DNA of 64,000 nt, from the NCBI RefSeq assembly GCF_000349325.1, contig NC_020504.1, positions 7,226,053 through 7,290,052 of the forward strand. The letters run 5' to 3'. Position numbers and translations under genes: made by a program. Every line of letters begins with the position of its first letter. The stretch's first letter is position 1. The DNA is from Streptomyces davaonensis JCM 4913. Its GTDB lineage: Bacteria > Actinomycetota > Actinomycetes > Streptomycetales > Streptomycetaceae. Shown here in pieces: positions 9,851 through 18,647 of the stretch. The notes beneath the pieces were generated by a model. That model had not been told where the DNA came from. It ran no database searches and saw only the letters and a program-made list of their open reading frames with translations.

Positions 9851-10384
9851 ATGCCGTCGCAAGCGAAGATCCTCATTGTCGACGACCACAAGGACACGCT
9901 GTACGCGCTGGAGAGCGCCCTGGCCCCGCTGGGCCACCAGATCTGCCGCGCCACCACCGGCGACGAGGCGCTCAAACAGGTCCTGCGCGGGCAGGTCGGA
10001 CTCCTGCTGCTCGACGTGCGGATGCCCGGCGTCAGCGGTCTGGACGTGGTCAGGTACATGCGCCGCCTGGAACAGACCCAGCACATTCCGGTCATCTTGC
10101 TGACCGGTTTCGGCGCGGACCAGGAACTCACCTCCGCCGCCTTCGGCCTCGGCGTCGCCGACCTGGTGATGAAACCCATCGACCCCTGGGCGTTACGCAC
10201 CAAGGTCCGCTTCCTCTACGACGCCCACCGCCGCCACCGCGCCCTGGAAGAGGAGGTGCGCGAACTGCGCGCCCTCGTCAAGGACCAGGCCGACACCGGC
10301 GAACCCGTGCTCTCCCACCCCGAGGCCAGGGTCCCGCCGCAGCGCGACATCTCCGGCGCGCACCCGGCGCAGGACCGGACATAG
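9851..10384 (+). CDS. Orphan response regulator with a receiver domain only; contains a TTA codon
   Basis: A 177-residue protein: receiver domain at 5-125 with acidic pair Asp11/Asp12, phosphoacceptor Asp55 (LLLLDVRMPG), Thr85 and Lys108 (MKPIDPW). A coiled-coil-like tail REEVRELRALVKDQ and a disordered C-terminus follow. There is no DNA-binding output domain. The start is ATG 9851, because GGGAGGG precedes it at a good distance; an ATG at 9830 lacks a ribosome-binding site. No histidine kinase is adjacent. Leu115 is encoded by TTA (10193-10195), so translation should depend on the bldA tRNA and be linked to development. A partner-switch or scaffold role is a guess. Confidence 0.9.
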   Translation: MPSQAKILIVDDHKDTLYALESALAPLGHQICRATTGDEALKQVLRGQVGLLLLDVRMPGVSGLDVVRYMRRLEQTQHIPVILLTGFGADQELTSAAFGLGVADLVMKPIDPWALRTKVRFLYDAHRRHRALEEEVRELRALVKDQADTGEPVLSHPEARVPPQRDISGAHPAQDRT

Positions 10385-10440
10385 GCCGCGTACCGATCCG
10401 CCTCTGTGCCTTGTCGGTGCCATCAGGCAGCATGTCCTGC

Positions 10441-12936
10441 ATGTCCGTACTGACGCGCGACGAAGCGCAGACCCGTGCCCAGCTCCTCGACGTCCGCCGC
10501 TACACGATCGAACTCGATCTGACCACCGGTGACGAGACCTTCGGCTCCCGGACCGAGATCCGGTTCACCACGCGCACCGGCGCGGACACCTTCGTCGAGC
10601 TCAAGCCCGCGGAACTGCTTTCGGCCACCCTCGACGGACAGCCCCTGGACCCGGAGACCCTCGACGGCAACCGGCTCCCGCTGAAGAACCTCACCGCGGG
10701 CGAGCACGAACTGCGCGTCGAGGCCACCATGCGCTACTCGCGCACCGGCGAGGGCATGCACCGCTTCACCGACCCCACCGACGGTGAGGCCTACGTCTAC
10801 ACCCAGCTGTTCATGGACGACGTCCAGCGCGTCTTCGCCGCCTTCGACCAGCCCGACCTCAAGTCCGTCTTCGAGCTGTCCGTCAAGGCCCCCGAGAGCT
10901 GGACCGTCCTCACCAACAGCGTCACCGACCCCACCGACGGCGTCTGGCGGGCCGCACCCACCCCGCTGATCTCCACCTACCTCGTCGCCGTCGCCGCCGG
11001 ACCCTGGCACTCCGTCACCACTGAACACCGCGGACTGCCCTTCGGCCTCCACTGCCGCCGCTCCCTCGCCCCCCACCTCGACGCGGACGCCGACGAACTC
11101 TTCGAGATCACCCGGCAGTGCTACGACCGCTACCACGAGAAGTTCGCCGAGCCCTACCCCTTCGACTCCTACGACCAGGCGTTCGTCCCCGAGTTCAACG
11201 CCGGCGCCATGGAGAACCCCGGCCTCGTCACCTTCCGCGACGAGTTCGTCTACCGCTCCGCCGTCACCGACGTCGAGCGGCAGACCCGCGCCATGGTCAT
11301 CGCCCACGAGATGGCCCACATGTGGTTCGGCGACCTCGTCACCCTGCGCTGGTGGGACGACATCTGGCTGAACGAGTCCTTCGCCGAGTACATGGGCTAC
11401 CAGACCCTCACCGAGGCCACCCGCTTCACCGACACCTGGACCGACTTCGGAGTCGTCCGCAAGGGCTGGGGCTACGACGCCGACCAGCGCCCCTCCACCC
11501 ACCCAGTGGCCCCCGAAGCCGTCGACGACACCGCCTCCGCACTCCTCAACTTCGACGGCATCTCCTACGCCAAGGGCGCCTCCGCACTGCGCCAACTGGT
11601 CGCCTGGCTCGGCGAGAAGGACTTCCTCGCCGGCATCAACACCCACTTCGAGCGGCACAAGTTCGCCAACGCCACCCTCGCCGACTTCATCGACTCCCTT
11701 GCCGCCCACACCGACCGCGACGTGCACGCCTGGGCCGACGCCTGGCTGCGCACCACCGGCGTCGACACCCTCACTCCGAGCGTGACGCGCGGCGCGGACG
11801 GCACCTACACCCTCCAGGTGGACCGCACCGGCAGCCGCCCGCACCACATCGCCGTCGGCCTCTACGACCTGGACGTCGCCGACGAGGGCCGCCACCTCGT
11901 CCTGCGCGAGCGCGTCGACCTCGACGTCCCGCAGGCCGAGCCGCAGCCCATCGGCAAGCGCCCGACCCTGCTCCTGCTCAACGACGGCGATCTCTCCTAC
12001 GCCAAGGTCCGCTTCGACCCCGACTCCTTCGACGGCGTCCGTACGGCCCTGTCCGGTCTGCCCGAGCCGCTGTCCCGCGCGGTGGTGTGGAACGCCCTCA
12101 GGGACGCCGTCCGCGACGGCGAACTCCCGGCCGCCGCCTACCTGGAGACCGCCCGCGCCCACCTCCCGCACGAGACGGACCTGGCCCTGGTCCAGGGCGT
12201 CCTGAGCTTCGCCGCCGCCCAGATCGCCGGCCGGTACCTCACCGCCGAGGAGCGCCCGGCCGCGCTCGCCACCCTCTCCGCCCTGTGCCGCGACCTCATC
12301 CGCCGCACCGAGGACGGCGACCACCCCGGCCTGCGGCTGATCGCCGTACGCCACTTCATCGACGTCGCCGCGCACCCCGAGCCCATCGCCGCCTGGCTCG
12401 CCGACGGCACCGTGCCCGGCGGACCCGAGCTCGACCCCGAGCTGCGCTGGCGCGTGCTGTCCCGGCTCGCCGTCCTCGGCGCGACCGACGAGGCCACCAT
12501 CGCCGCGGAGCTGGAGCGCGACCCCAGTGCCACCGGCCAGGAGGGCGCGGCCCGCTGCCGGGCGGCCCTGCCGGACGCGGAGTCCAAGGCCCGCGCGTGG
12601 GAGGCGATGTTCACCGCCGACGACCTCTCCAACTACCTCGTCGCCGCCACCGCCCAGGGCTTCTGGCAGCCCGAACAGGCCGATCTCGTACGGCAGTACG
12701 TGCCGCGCTACTACACCGACGCCGTCGCCGTAGCCGCCCGTCGGGGGCCCGCCATCGCGGACGTGGTCGGCCGCTGGGCGTTCCCGGTCTTCGCCGTGGA
12801 CACCGAGACGCTCCGCCTGGGCGAGGAGTGCCTGCGCGACAGCGAGCCGATCCCTGCGCTGCGCCGCAAGCTGGTGGACCAACTGGACGACCTGGGGCGG
12901 GCGTTGCGAGTGAGGCAGGAGACGCACCAGAGCTGA
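10441..12936 (+). CDS. pepN: Aminopeptidase N (M1 zinc metallopeptidase)
   Basis: An 831-residue M1 aminopeptidase. The exopeptidase motif GAMEN lies near residues 253-257, and the zinc site HEMAH covers residues 289-293 with third ligand Glu312 in NESFAEY. An N-terminal beta-sandwich domain and a long helical C-terminal domain complete the usual bacterial/actinobacterial layout. It removes N-terminal residues from peptides in the cytosol. The start is taken at ATG 10441 (SVLTRDEAQTRAQ); an ATG three codons earlier is possible, and neither has a strong ribosome-binding site. A short GGGTTC/GAACCC repeat lies between it and the next gene. Confidence 0.95.
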   Translation: MSVLTRDEAQTRAQLLDVRRYTIELDLTTGDETFGSRTEIRFTTRTGADTFVELKPAELLSATLDGQPLDPETLDGNRLPLKNLTAGEHELRVEATMRYSRTGEGMHRFTDPTDGEAYVYTQLFMDDVQRVFAAFDQPDLKSVFELSVKAPESWTVLTNSVTDPTDGVWRAAPTPLISTYLVAVAAGPWHSVTTEHRGLPFGLHCRRSLAPHLDADADELFEITRQCYDRYHEKFAEPYPFDSYDQAFVPEFNAGAMENPGLVTFRDEFVYRSAVTDVERQTRAMVIAHEMAHMWFGDLVTLRWWDDIWLNESFAEYMGYQTLTEATRFTDTWTDFGVVRKGWGYDADQRPSTHPVAPEAVDDTASALLNFDGISYAKGASALRQLVAWLGEKDFLAGINTHFERHKFANATLADFIDSLAAHTDRDVHAWADAWLRTTGVDTLTPSVTRGADGTYTLQVDRTGSRPHHIAVGLYDLDVADEGRHLVLRERVDLDVPQAEPQPIGKRPTLLLLNDGDLSYAKVRFDPDSFDGVRTALSGLPEPLSRAVVWNALRDAVRDGELPAAAYLETARAHLPHETDLALVQGVLSFAAAQIAGRYLTAEERPAALATLSALCRDLIRRTEDGDHPGLRLIAVRHFIDVAAHPEPIAAWLADGTVPGGPELDPELRWRVLSRLAVLGATDEATIAAELERDPSATGQEGAARCRAALPDAESKARAWEAMFTADDLSNYLVAATAQGFWQPEQADLVRQYVPRYYTDAVAVAARRGPAIADVVGRWAFPVFAVDTETLRLGEECLRDSEPIPALRRKLVDQLDDLGRALRVRQETHQS

Positions 12937-13022
12937 CAAACATCTAGGGACGTACCCTCTTTCGGGTTCCGAACCCCGGGCTTTTCGGACACGACGCCTC
13001 ATCGGCGTACAAGCTGGAAGCC

Positions 13023-14390
13023 ATGAGCACGTCGTCTCTCGCCTCGGGCCCCGAAGGCCCGCACGCCCTCGGACCGCTGCTCGCCACCGTCCTGGACGCC
13101 CTGACCCAGGGCGCCGGGGCCCGCGGCGGCCCGCTCCCCGAGGGAGGTCCGCAGACGGTGGCAGCACGCCTCCGGACCGCGGTGGGCGACGTACTCCCCG
13201 AGAACGGCGACGCGAACGCCCTGCACACCTTGGTGCGGGCCTTCGCAGAGGGCGCGGCGGACCCCGCCCACCCCTTCTGCGCGGCCCACCTCCACTGCCC
13301 ACCCCTCGCGGCGGCCACAGCAGCCGACTTGGCAGCCAGCACCCTGAACCCGTCCCTGGACTCCTGGGACCAGGCTCCGGCGGCATCGGAACTGGAATCC
13401 CTGGTGACCAGGGCACTGGCGGAGCTGACCCTGCCCGCGAGCACCCACCCGGACGCCCTCGTCACCACCGGCGGCACCGAGTCCAACCAACTCGCCCTGC
13501 TCCTCGCCCGAGAAGCACACCCCGGCACCCGCCTCATTCACGGCGCGAACGCCCACCACTCCCTGCCCAGAGCCGCCTGGCTGCTCGGCATGCCGGACCC
13601 CGTGGCCGTCCCCGCCCCCACCGGCACCCTCGACCCCACCGCCCTGGACGAGGCCCTCACCCACCTCCCAGGCCCCCACCTCGTCGCAGCCACCGCGGGC
13701 ACCACGGACGCCGGACTCATCGACCCGCTCCAGGAGATCGCCACCCTCTGCGCCCGCCACCACGCCCGCCTCCACATCGACGCGGCCTACGGCGGCGGCC
13801 TCCTCTTCAGCGACCGCCACCGCGCGAAGCTCAGCGGCCTGGACGCCGCCGCCACCATCACCCTCGACCTGCACAAACTCGGCTGGCAGCCGGTCGCCGC
13901 AGGCCTCCTCGTCGTCAAGAACCCCCACGACCTCACCGCCCTGCACCACCACGCCGACTACCTCAACGCCGACGACGACACCGAGGCCGGACTCCCCGAC
14001 CTCCTCGGCCGCTCCCTGCGCACCACCCGCCGCCCCGACATCCTCAAGATCGCGGTCACCCTCAAGACCCTCGGCCGCACAGGCATGGGCAGGCTCGTCG
14101 ACCAAGTCTGCGAACGGGCAGAGGAGTTCGCCGAGCTCGTCGACACGCACCCCGCCTTCGAGCTCTACGACCGCCCCACCATCAGCACGGTCCTGTTCCG
14201 CCCCAGAACCGCCACCGACGACAAAGTCGCCGCCATACGCCGAACCCTCCTCACCGAAGGCCGCGCCGTCCTCGGCCGCGCCCGCCTCGACGGCCGGCTC
14301 TGGCTGAAGGTCACCCTCCTCAACCCCCACACCCGCCCCGACGACCTGGCCGCCCTGCTGAACCTCGTGGAAGGAACCACCCCCCGATGA
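13023..14390 (+). CDS. PLP-dependent decarboxylase, group II (DesA-like lysine/diamine type)
   Basis: A 455-residue group II decarboxylase: the PLP-binding pocket is seen in VTTGGTESNQLAL and HIDAAYGGG, with the Schiff-base lysine at about 285 in LDLHKLGWQP. The class takes glutamate, aromatic amino acids, diaminobutyrate or lysine. Here the stop overlaps the start of a lysine/ornithine N-hydroxylase-like gene (ATGA), as in desA-desB of desferrioxamine synthesis, where lysine gives cadaverine. No desC- or desD-like gene follows and no iron-box is seen upstream. The product could be a hydroxylated diamine used elsewhere. Family is certain, substrate inferred. Confidence 0.9.
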   Translation: MSTSSLASGPEGPHALGPLLATVLDALTQGAGARGGPLPEGGPQTVAARLRTAVGDVLPENGDANALHTLVRAFAEGAADPAHPFCAAHLHCPPLAAATAADLAASTLNPSLDSWDQAPAASELESLVTRALAELTLPASTHPDALVTTGGTESNQLALLLAREAHPGTRLIHGANAHHSLPRAAWLLGMPDPVAVPAPTGTLDPTALDEALTHLPGPHLVAATAGTTDAGLIDPLQEIATLCARHHARLHIDAAYGGGLLFSDRHRAKLSGLDAAATITLDLHKLGWQPVAAGLLVVKNPHDLTALHHHADYLNADDDTEAGLPDLLGRSLRTTRRPDILKIAVTLKTLGRTGMGRLVDQVCERAEEFAELVDTHPAFELYDRPTISTVLFRPRTATDDKVAAIRRTLLTEGRAVLGRARLDGRLWLKVTLLNPHTRPDDLAALLNLVEGTTPR

Positions 14391-15796
14391 GCCCCACCCC
14401 CGACACCCCACGCGACCTGGTCGGCATCGGCATCGGCCCGTTCAACCTCTCCCTCGCCGCCCTCGCCCACCCACTCGCCGAACTCGACACCGCCTTCTAC
14501 GAACAAGGCCCCGCCTTCGACTGGCACCCCGGCCTGCTCATCGACGGCGCCACCATCCAAGTGCCCTTCCTCGCCGACCTGGTCACCCTCGTCGACCCCG
14601 CCAGCCCCTGGACGTTCCTGAACTACCTCAGAACCCGCGACCGCCTCTTCCCCTTCTACTTCGCCGAGCGCTTCCACATCCAGCGCGCCGAATACGACGC
14701 CTACTGCCGCTGGGTGTCGGAGAACCTGCCCGCACTGCACTTCGGCCACCAGGTCGACGCCGTCCGCTTCAACCCCGAACGGGACGTCTTCGAGGTCGAC
14801 TTCACCCAGCTCGACGCCGACGGGGAGGCCGAGGCACTGGGCCGCGCCTACACCCGCAACGTCGTCCTGGGCATCGGCACCGAGCCGTACGTCCCCGACC
14901 CCCTCAAACCCCTCGTCCAGGCCCACGGCGTCCCCGTGTTCCACGCCGCCGACTACCTCGGCCACCGCGCGGAACTACTGGCCGCCGAACACGTCACCGT
15001 CGTCGGCTCGGGACAGTCCGGCGCCGAGATCTTCCTCGATCTGCTCCGCACCCGCCCCGCCGGACACGAGGGCCTGCACTGGATCGGCCGCACCCCGTCC
15101 TTCGCGCCCATGGAGTACTCCAAACTGGGCCTCGAACACTTCACACCGGACTACACCCGCTACTTCCACGCCCTCGCCGAACCCGTCCGCGACCGACTGG
15201 TCAGCACCCAGTGGCAGCTCCACAAGGGCATCGACGCCGGCACCCTCGCCGCCCTCCACGACGAGCTGTACCGCCGTACCCTGCACGGCGGCTGGCCGGA
15301 CACCGTGCTCACCCCGGGCGTCCGGGTCCGCACCGCGGGCCGGATCGCCACCACCAAGGTCGAACTGCACCTGGAACACATCGAACAGGGCACCCGCTCA
15401 AGGCTCACCACCGACGCGGTCGTCCTCGCCACCGGCTACCGCGAGCGCCCCCTCGACCGCATCCTCGCCGGACTCGACCCCTACCTGCGCCGCGACAGCC
15501 GCGAACGCCCCCGCGTGGACGAGCAGTTCCGCCTCGTTCTCGACCCCTCGGTCACCGGCTCGGGGTGCAACGTCTACGTCCAGAACGCCGAACGCCACAC
15601 CCACGGCGTCGGCACCCCCGACCTCGGCCTGTCCGCCTGGCGCAGCGCCACCATCCTCAACTCCGTGACGGACAAGGAGACATACCCGCTCCCCGGCCGC
15701 ACCGCCTTCACCAGCTTCGGCCTGGAACCACAAGAGCCCCAGATCCCGTCCGCGCGCCGGCCGAAGGCCCTGACGCCACTGCTGGACGGGATCTGA
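14387..15796 (+). CDS. Lysine/ornithine/diamine N-monooxygenase family flavoprotein (DesB-like)
   Basis: A 469-residue class B flavin monooxygenase of the IucD/DesB family: FAD-binding GIGIGPFNLSLAAL near the start, NADPH-binding VVGSGQSGAEIFLDL near 200-215, and the C-terminal VLATGYRERP motif. These enzymes hydroxylate the terminal amine of lysine, ornithine, cadaverine or putrescine for hydroxamate siderophores. It is coupled by a 4-base overlap to the decarboxylase gene, so the natural order is decarboxylation, then N-hydroxylation. It ends 24 bases before the converging 5'-nucleotidase gene, leaving a two-gene unit. Confidence 0.9.
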   Translation: MSPTPDTPRDLVGIGIGPFNLSLAALAHPLAELDTAFYEQGPAFDWHPGLLIDGATIQVPFLADLVTLVDPASPWTFLNYLRTRDRLFPFYFAERFHIQRAEYDAYCRWVSENLPALHFGHQVDAVRFNPERDVFEVDFTQLDADGEAEALGRAYTRNVVLGIGTEPYVPDPLKPLVQAHGVPVFHAADYLGHRAELLAAEHVTVVGSGQSGAEIFLDLLRTRPAGHEGLHWIGRTPSFAPMEYSKLGLEHFTPDYTRYFHALAEPVRDRLVSTQWQLHKGIDAGTLAALHDELYRRTLHGGWPDTVLTPGVRVRTAGRIATTKVELHLEHIEQGTRSRLTTDAVVLATGYRERPLDRILAGLDPYLRRDSRERPRVDEQFRLVLDPSVTGSGCNVYVQNAERHTHGVGTPDLGLSAWRSATILNSVTDKETYPLPGRTAFTSFGLEPQEPQIPSARRPKALTPLLDGI

Positions 15797-15819
15797 GGCT
15801 CACCCATGGACCCGGGGGA

Positions 15820-17625
15820 CTAGAACACCGGCGTGCCGTCCCGCGTGAGCTTCCAGTCCACCGACGCGAACTCCTTCGGGTCGAGCACACCCTTCGCGGT
15901 GACCCACTCGGCGATCCGGGTGCGGATCTCCGTCGACTCCGACCACAGCTCCTGCGCCGAGGCGACATGGGGGAAGGCGCCGCCGCCGTTGGCACGGTAG
16001 TTGTTCACCGCGAACACGAACTTCTGCGCGTCGTCGAGCGCGGCACCGTTGTAGGTCAGGTTCTTGATCCGCGAACCCGCCGCCTGGGCGATGTCGATGT
16101 CGTACGACAGCCCCGACACGTAGTCGTAGTTGTAGTCCGGGCGGCCGCCCGCGTTGGTCAGCTTCTCCACGTCCACCGCGGCACCGGCCGCCGTCTGCAC
16201 GAAGTACTCCGCCGAGTACTCCAGGTACGCCTTGACCTGAGCACCCGTCATCAGCTTGGCGACCAGGGTGTTGTCGTACACGTACAGGCTCGACAGGTCC
16301 CGGATGGTCACGTTGCCCGCCGGGATCTGCGAGGTCCGCGAGAACGGCGACGCCTGCGAGATCACCGGCAGTTCGGCGTACTCGGTGCCCGCCAGCGCCG
16401 CCCTGGCCACGTCCTCCTGGACCTTGGTGATCAGGTCGATGATCGGGGCGTCCTTGTAGCGGGCGTCCACCGTGGTCAGCGTCGCCGTCGCGGTGCCGAC
16501 GACCTGGTTGACGTACTCCACCACGACGTCGTGCTCGTCCTGGAGCAGCTTGGTGATCTCCGGGTCGTCCGCGACCGTCTTCGAATCACGCACGCTCGCC
16601 GCGACCGACTCGACCGTCCAACGGCCCTTGCTGAAGACCAGCTCGATGTCGAACAGCGACAGTCGCTGCGCGTAGCAGAGCGGCTCCGACAGCACGACCG
16701 TCTTCCCGGTCTGCTCGTTCGCCACCTTCAACTCGGCGATCTCCGTGTGCGCGTGGCCCACCAGAATCGCGTCGATGCCCGGCACCTGCTGCGCGACCAG
16801 CGCCGCCGAGTTCTCGATGTACGGCAGCTGGTCACCGTAGGAAGAGGTGCCGGAGGAACCGGAGTGCGCCGACACGACGACCACGTCCGCGCCCATCGAG
16901 CGAAGCTTCGGCACCCACTTCGCGGCCTGCTCCTCAAGCCCCGGGAAGGTCATCCTGCCCTGGACGTAGGCCTTGTCCCAGATCGCGATACCAGGGTTGG
17001 TGAGCCCGAGCACGGCGACCTTGACCGGCGGGGCGCCCTTCACCCGGAACGTCTTCATGAAGTACGGCGGGAACGCGGGCTTGAGCGTCTTCGCGTCCAG
17101 CGCGTTCGCGCCGAGCAGCGGGAAGTCGCACTGCTCCTCGAACTTGCGCAGCGTCTCGATGCCGTAGTTGAACTCGTGGTTGCCGAGCGCCACCGCGTCG
17201 TACCCGATGGCGTTCATCGCCTGCGCCATCGGGTGCACCGGGCCGCCCTTGGCGGTGATCGGGTCGACCTTGGCGTAGTAGTACGTCAGCGGCGTGCCCT
17301 GGATCGTGTCACCGGCGTCGATCAGCAGGGTGTTGCAGCGGCCCTTCTCCGCACGGACCTGCTCCACGAGCGTGGCGACCCGGGCGAGGCCCTTCGCATT
17401 GCCCTTGGCGTCGGTGTACTCCGCGTCCTTGAAGTAGTCCCAGTTGAAGACGTTGCCGTGCAGATCGGTGGTGCCCATCACCGTCAGGGAGTACCGCTTG
17501 GCGGGCCTCGGACCCTTCGTCACCTCGGCGGCCTCGGCCGCCGGCGCCGCCGCGGCACCGGCCAGTGCGACCCCCGCTCCGGTCACGGCCGACTTCTTCA
17601 GGAACTTCCGACGGTTCAGGGGCAT
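15820..17625 (-). CDS. Tat-exported bifunctional 5'-nucleotidase/2',3'-cyclic phosphodiesterase
   Basis: A 601-residue metallophosphoesterase. A Tat signal (LNRRKFLKKSAVTGAGVALAG) is followed by the calcineurin-like domain with metal ligands in TTDLHGN, DAGD, LGNHEFNYG and GHAHTEI. The C-terminal 5'-nucleotidase domain contains YVYDNTL and NNYRANGGG. It would dephosphorylate nucleotides outside the cell to salvage phosphate and nucleosides. The start is ATG 17625, preceded by GGAGGAGAACC; an upstream in-frame ATG at 17652 has no ribosome-binding site. A pair of 13-bp direct repeats lies just upstream (17653-17697) and may bind a regulator. Confidence 0.94.
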   Translation of the reverse strand: MPLNRRKFLKKSAVTGAGVALAGAAAAPAAEAAEVTKGPRPAKRYSLTVMGTTDLHGNVFNWDYFKDAEYTDAKGNAKGLARVATLVEQVRAEKGRCNTLLIDAGDTIQGTPLTYYYAKVDPITAKGGPVHPMAQAMNAIGYDAVALGNHEFNYGIETLRKFEEQCDFPLLGANALDAKTLKPAFPPYFMKTFRVKGAPPVKVAVLGLTNPGIAIWDKAYVQGRMTFPGLEEQAAKWVPKLRSMGADVVVVSAHSGSSGTSSYGDQLPYIENSAALVAQQVPGIDAILVGHAHTEIAELKVANEQTGKTVVLSEPLCYAQRLSLFDIELVFSKGRWTVESVAASVRDSKTVADDPEITKLLQDEHDVVVEYVNQVVGTATATLTTVDARYKDAPIIDLITKVQEDVARAALAGTEYAELPVISQASPFSRTSQIPAGNVTIRDLSSLYVYDNTLVAKLMTGAQVKAYLEYSAEYFVQTAAGAAVDVEKLTNAGGRPDYNYDYVSGLSYDIDIAQAAGSRIKNLTYNGAALDDAQKFVFAVNNYRANGGGAFPHVASAQELWSESTEIRTRIAEWVTAKGVLDPKEFASVDWKLTRDGTPVF

Positions 17626-17652
17626 GTCTCGGTTCTCCTCCGGATGGTTCAT

Positions 17653-17697
17653 GACGCGCGTAGATCCCGGACCCGGCCGAGACCGACGCGCGTAGAT
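17653..17697. repeat. 13-bp direct repeats upstream of the 5'-nucleotidase gene
   Basis: GACGCGCGTAGAT occurs at 17653-17665 and again at 17685-17697, 32 bases (three helical turns) apart; each copy contains the palindrome ACGCGCGT. The position in the leader or promoter of a phosphate-scavenging gene suggests a regulator site. It does not resemble the 11-bp PHO box. Confidence 0.45.
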
Positions 17698-17806
17698 TCT
17701 GACCCGGACATGGCGACGGGCAACAGGTCCAGGACGTTGCGATCTGGTGACCGAACCTATGAGTTGACGGGACCAGAACCCGCCAACCAGTGACACAGTG
17801 GGGCGT

Positions 17807-18499
17807 ATGACCACGCCCGCCGTCCCCTACGGCACCCCCGACGCCCCGCGCATCGCCGTCCGCGGCGAGGCCCACCTCGAAGTCGACCCCGAGATCGGCC
17901 GCATCGGCATCACGGTCGCCTCCCGCGGCAAGGACCGACGCTCCGCCCTCGAAGACCTCACCCGCCGCAACGCCACCGCCCTCGACCTGGTCAAGTCTTA
18001 CGGGGACGCGGTGGAACGACTGGAGACCGGCGCCTTCTCCGTACGACCCGAACTCACCAAACGCGGGCGCGGCGAACGCGTGCACACCTACCACGGCACC
18101 GTCCACCTCACCGCCGAACTCACCGACTTCACCGCACTCGGCGAACTCACCACCCGCCTCGCCGACTTGGACCTCACCCGCGTCGACGGCCCCTGGTGGG
18201 ACCTGCGCCCCGACTCACCCGCCCACCGCCAGGCCCGAGAACGAGCCGTCCACGAAGCGGTCCAGCGCGCCCGCGAATACGCGGAAGCGCTCGGCACCTC
18301 ACTCGCCGCCCTCGTCGAGATCGCCGACATCGGCGCCGAGGACGGCGGACCCCACCCCATGGCAGCCGGCCGCATGCGCTCCATGGCCTACGCGGAAGCC
18401 GCCGAGGACACCGTGACCGCCCTCGACCTCGAACCCCAGCGCCAGCACGTCTACGCCCAGGTGAATGCGCGATTCACCATGACGCCCCCGCGCCTGTAG
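17807..18499 (+). CDS. SIMPL (DUF541) domain protein
   Basis: A 230-residue protein made of one SIMPL domain: IAVRGEAHLEVDPEIGRIGITVASRGKDR at the N-terminus, a central VHTYHGTVHLTAEL strand pair, and the C-terminal LEPQRQHVYAQVNARF strand. There is no signal peptide, so it is cytoplasmic, unlike many periplasmic relatives. Function of the family is not settled (kinase-associated and stress proteins are known). It starts at ATG 17807; a GTG three codons upstream is possible. It is divergent from the exported 5'-nucleotidase and followed by the pyruvate kinase promoter region. Confidence 0.85.
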   Translation: MTTPAVPYGTPDAPRIAVRGEAHLEVDPEIGRIGITVASRGKDRRSALEDLTRRNATALDLVKSYGDAVERLETGAFSVRPELTKRGRGERVHTYHGTVHLTAELTDFTALGELTTRLADLDLTRVDGPWWDLRPDSPAHRQARERAVHEAVQRAREYAEALGTSLAALVEIADIGAEDGGPHPMAAGRMRSMAYAEAAEDTVTALDLEPQRQHVYAQVNARFTMTPPRL

Positions 18500-18608
18500 T
18501 GCAATTCTCCGAATTTCGCTCACCAATTCGCTCATCAGAGCGACCCCCCGCACAATTCAACACTTGTCAATAGCCCTTCACGCAAAGGTTGTTGAGTAGT
18601 CATGCGGG

Positions 18609-18647
18609 ACCAATTCGCTACCCACTGGTAAGCCCTAGGCTCTAAAC
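18609..18647 (+). promoter_or_regulatory. Pyruvate kinase promoter, probably giving a leaderless mRNA
   Basis: TAGGCT at 18636-18641 is a good -10 element whose predicted start falls on the ATG at 18648. No ribosome-binding site lies before that ATG. A -35 element is poor. An 11-bp motif ACCAATTCGCT occurs here (18609-18619) and again at 18522-18532, in an unusually AT-rich 148-bp spacer. Confidence 0.5.

Noticed and set aside
12937..13022. Iron box upstream of the desAB-like pair
   Set aside because: No 19-bp TTAGGTTAGGCTAACCTAA-like sequence; only a short GGGTTC/GAACCC repeat.
10423..13416. 997-residue open frame on the minus strand over pepN
   Set aside because: Glycine/arginine/valine-rich, no motifs; mirrors the GC-biased codons of pepN and the decarboxylase.
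17626..17806. PHO boxes before the 5'-nucleotidase
   Set aside because: The repeats there are 13 bp at 32-bp spacing and do not match the GTTCACC-type 11-bp units.
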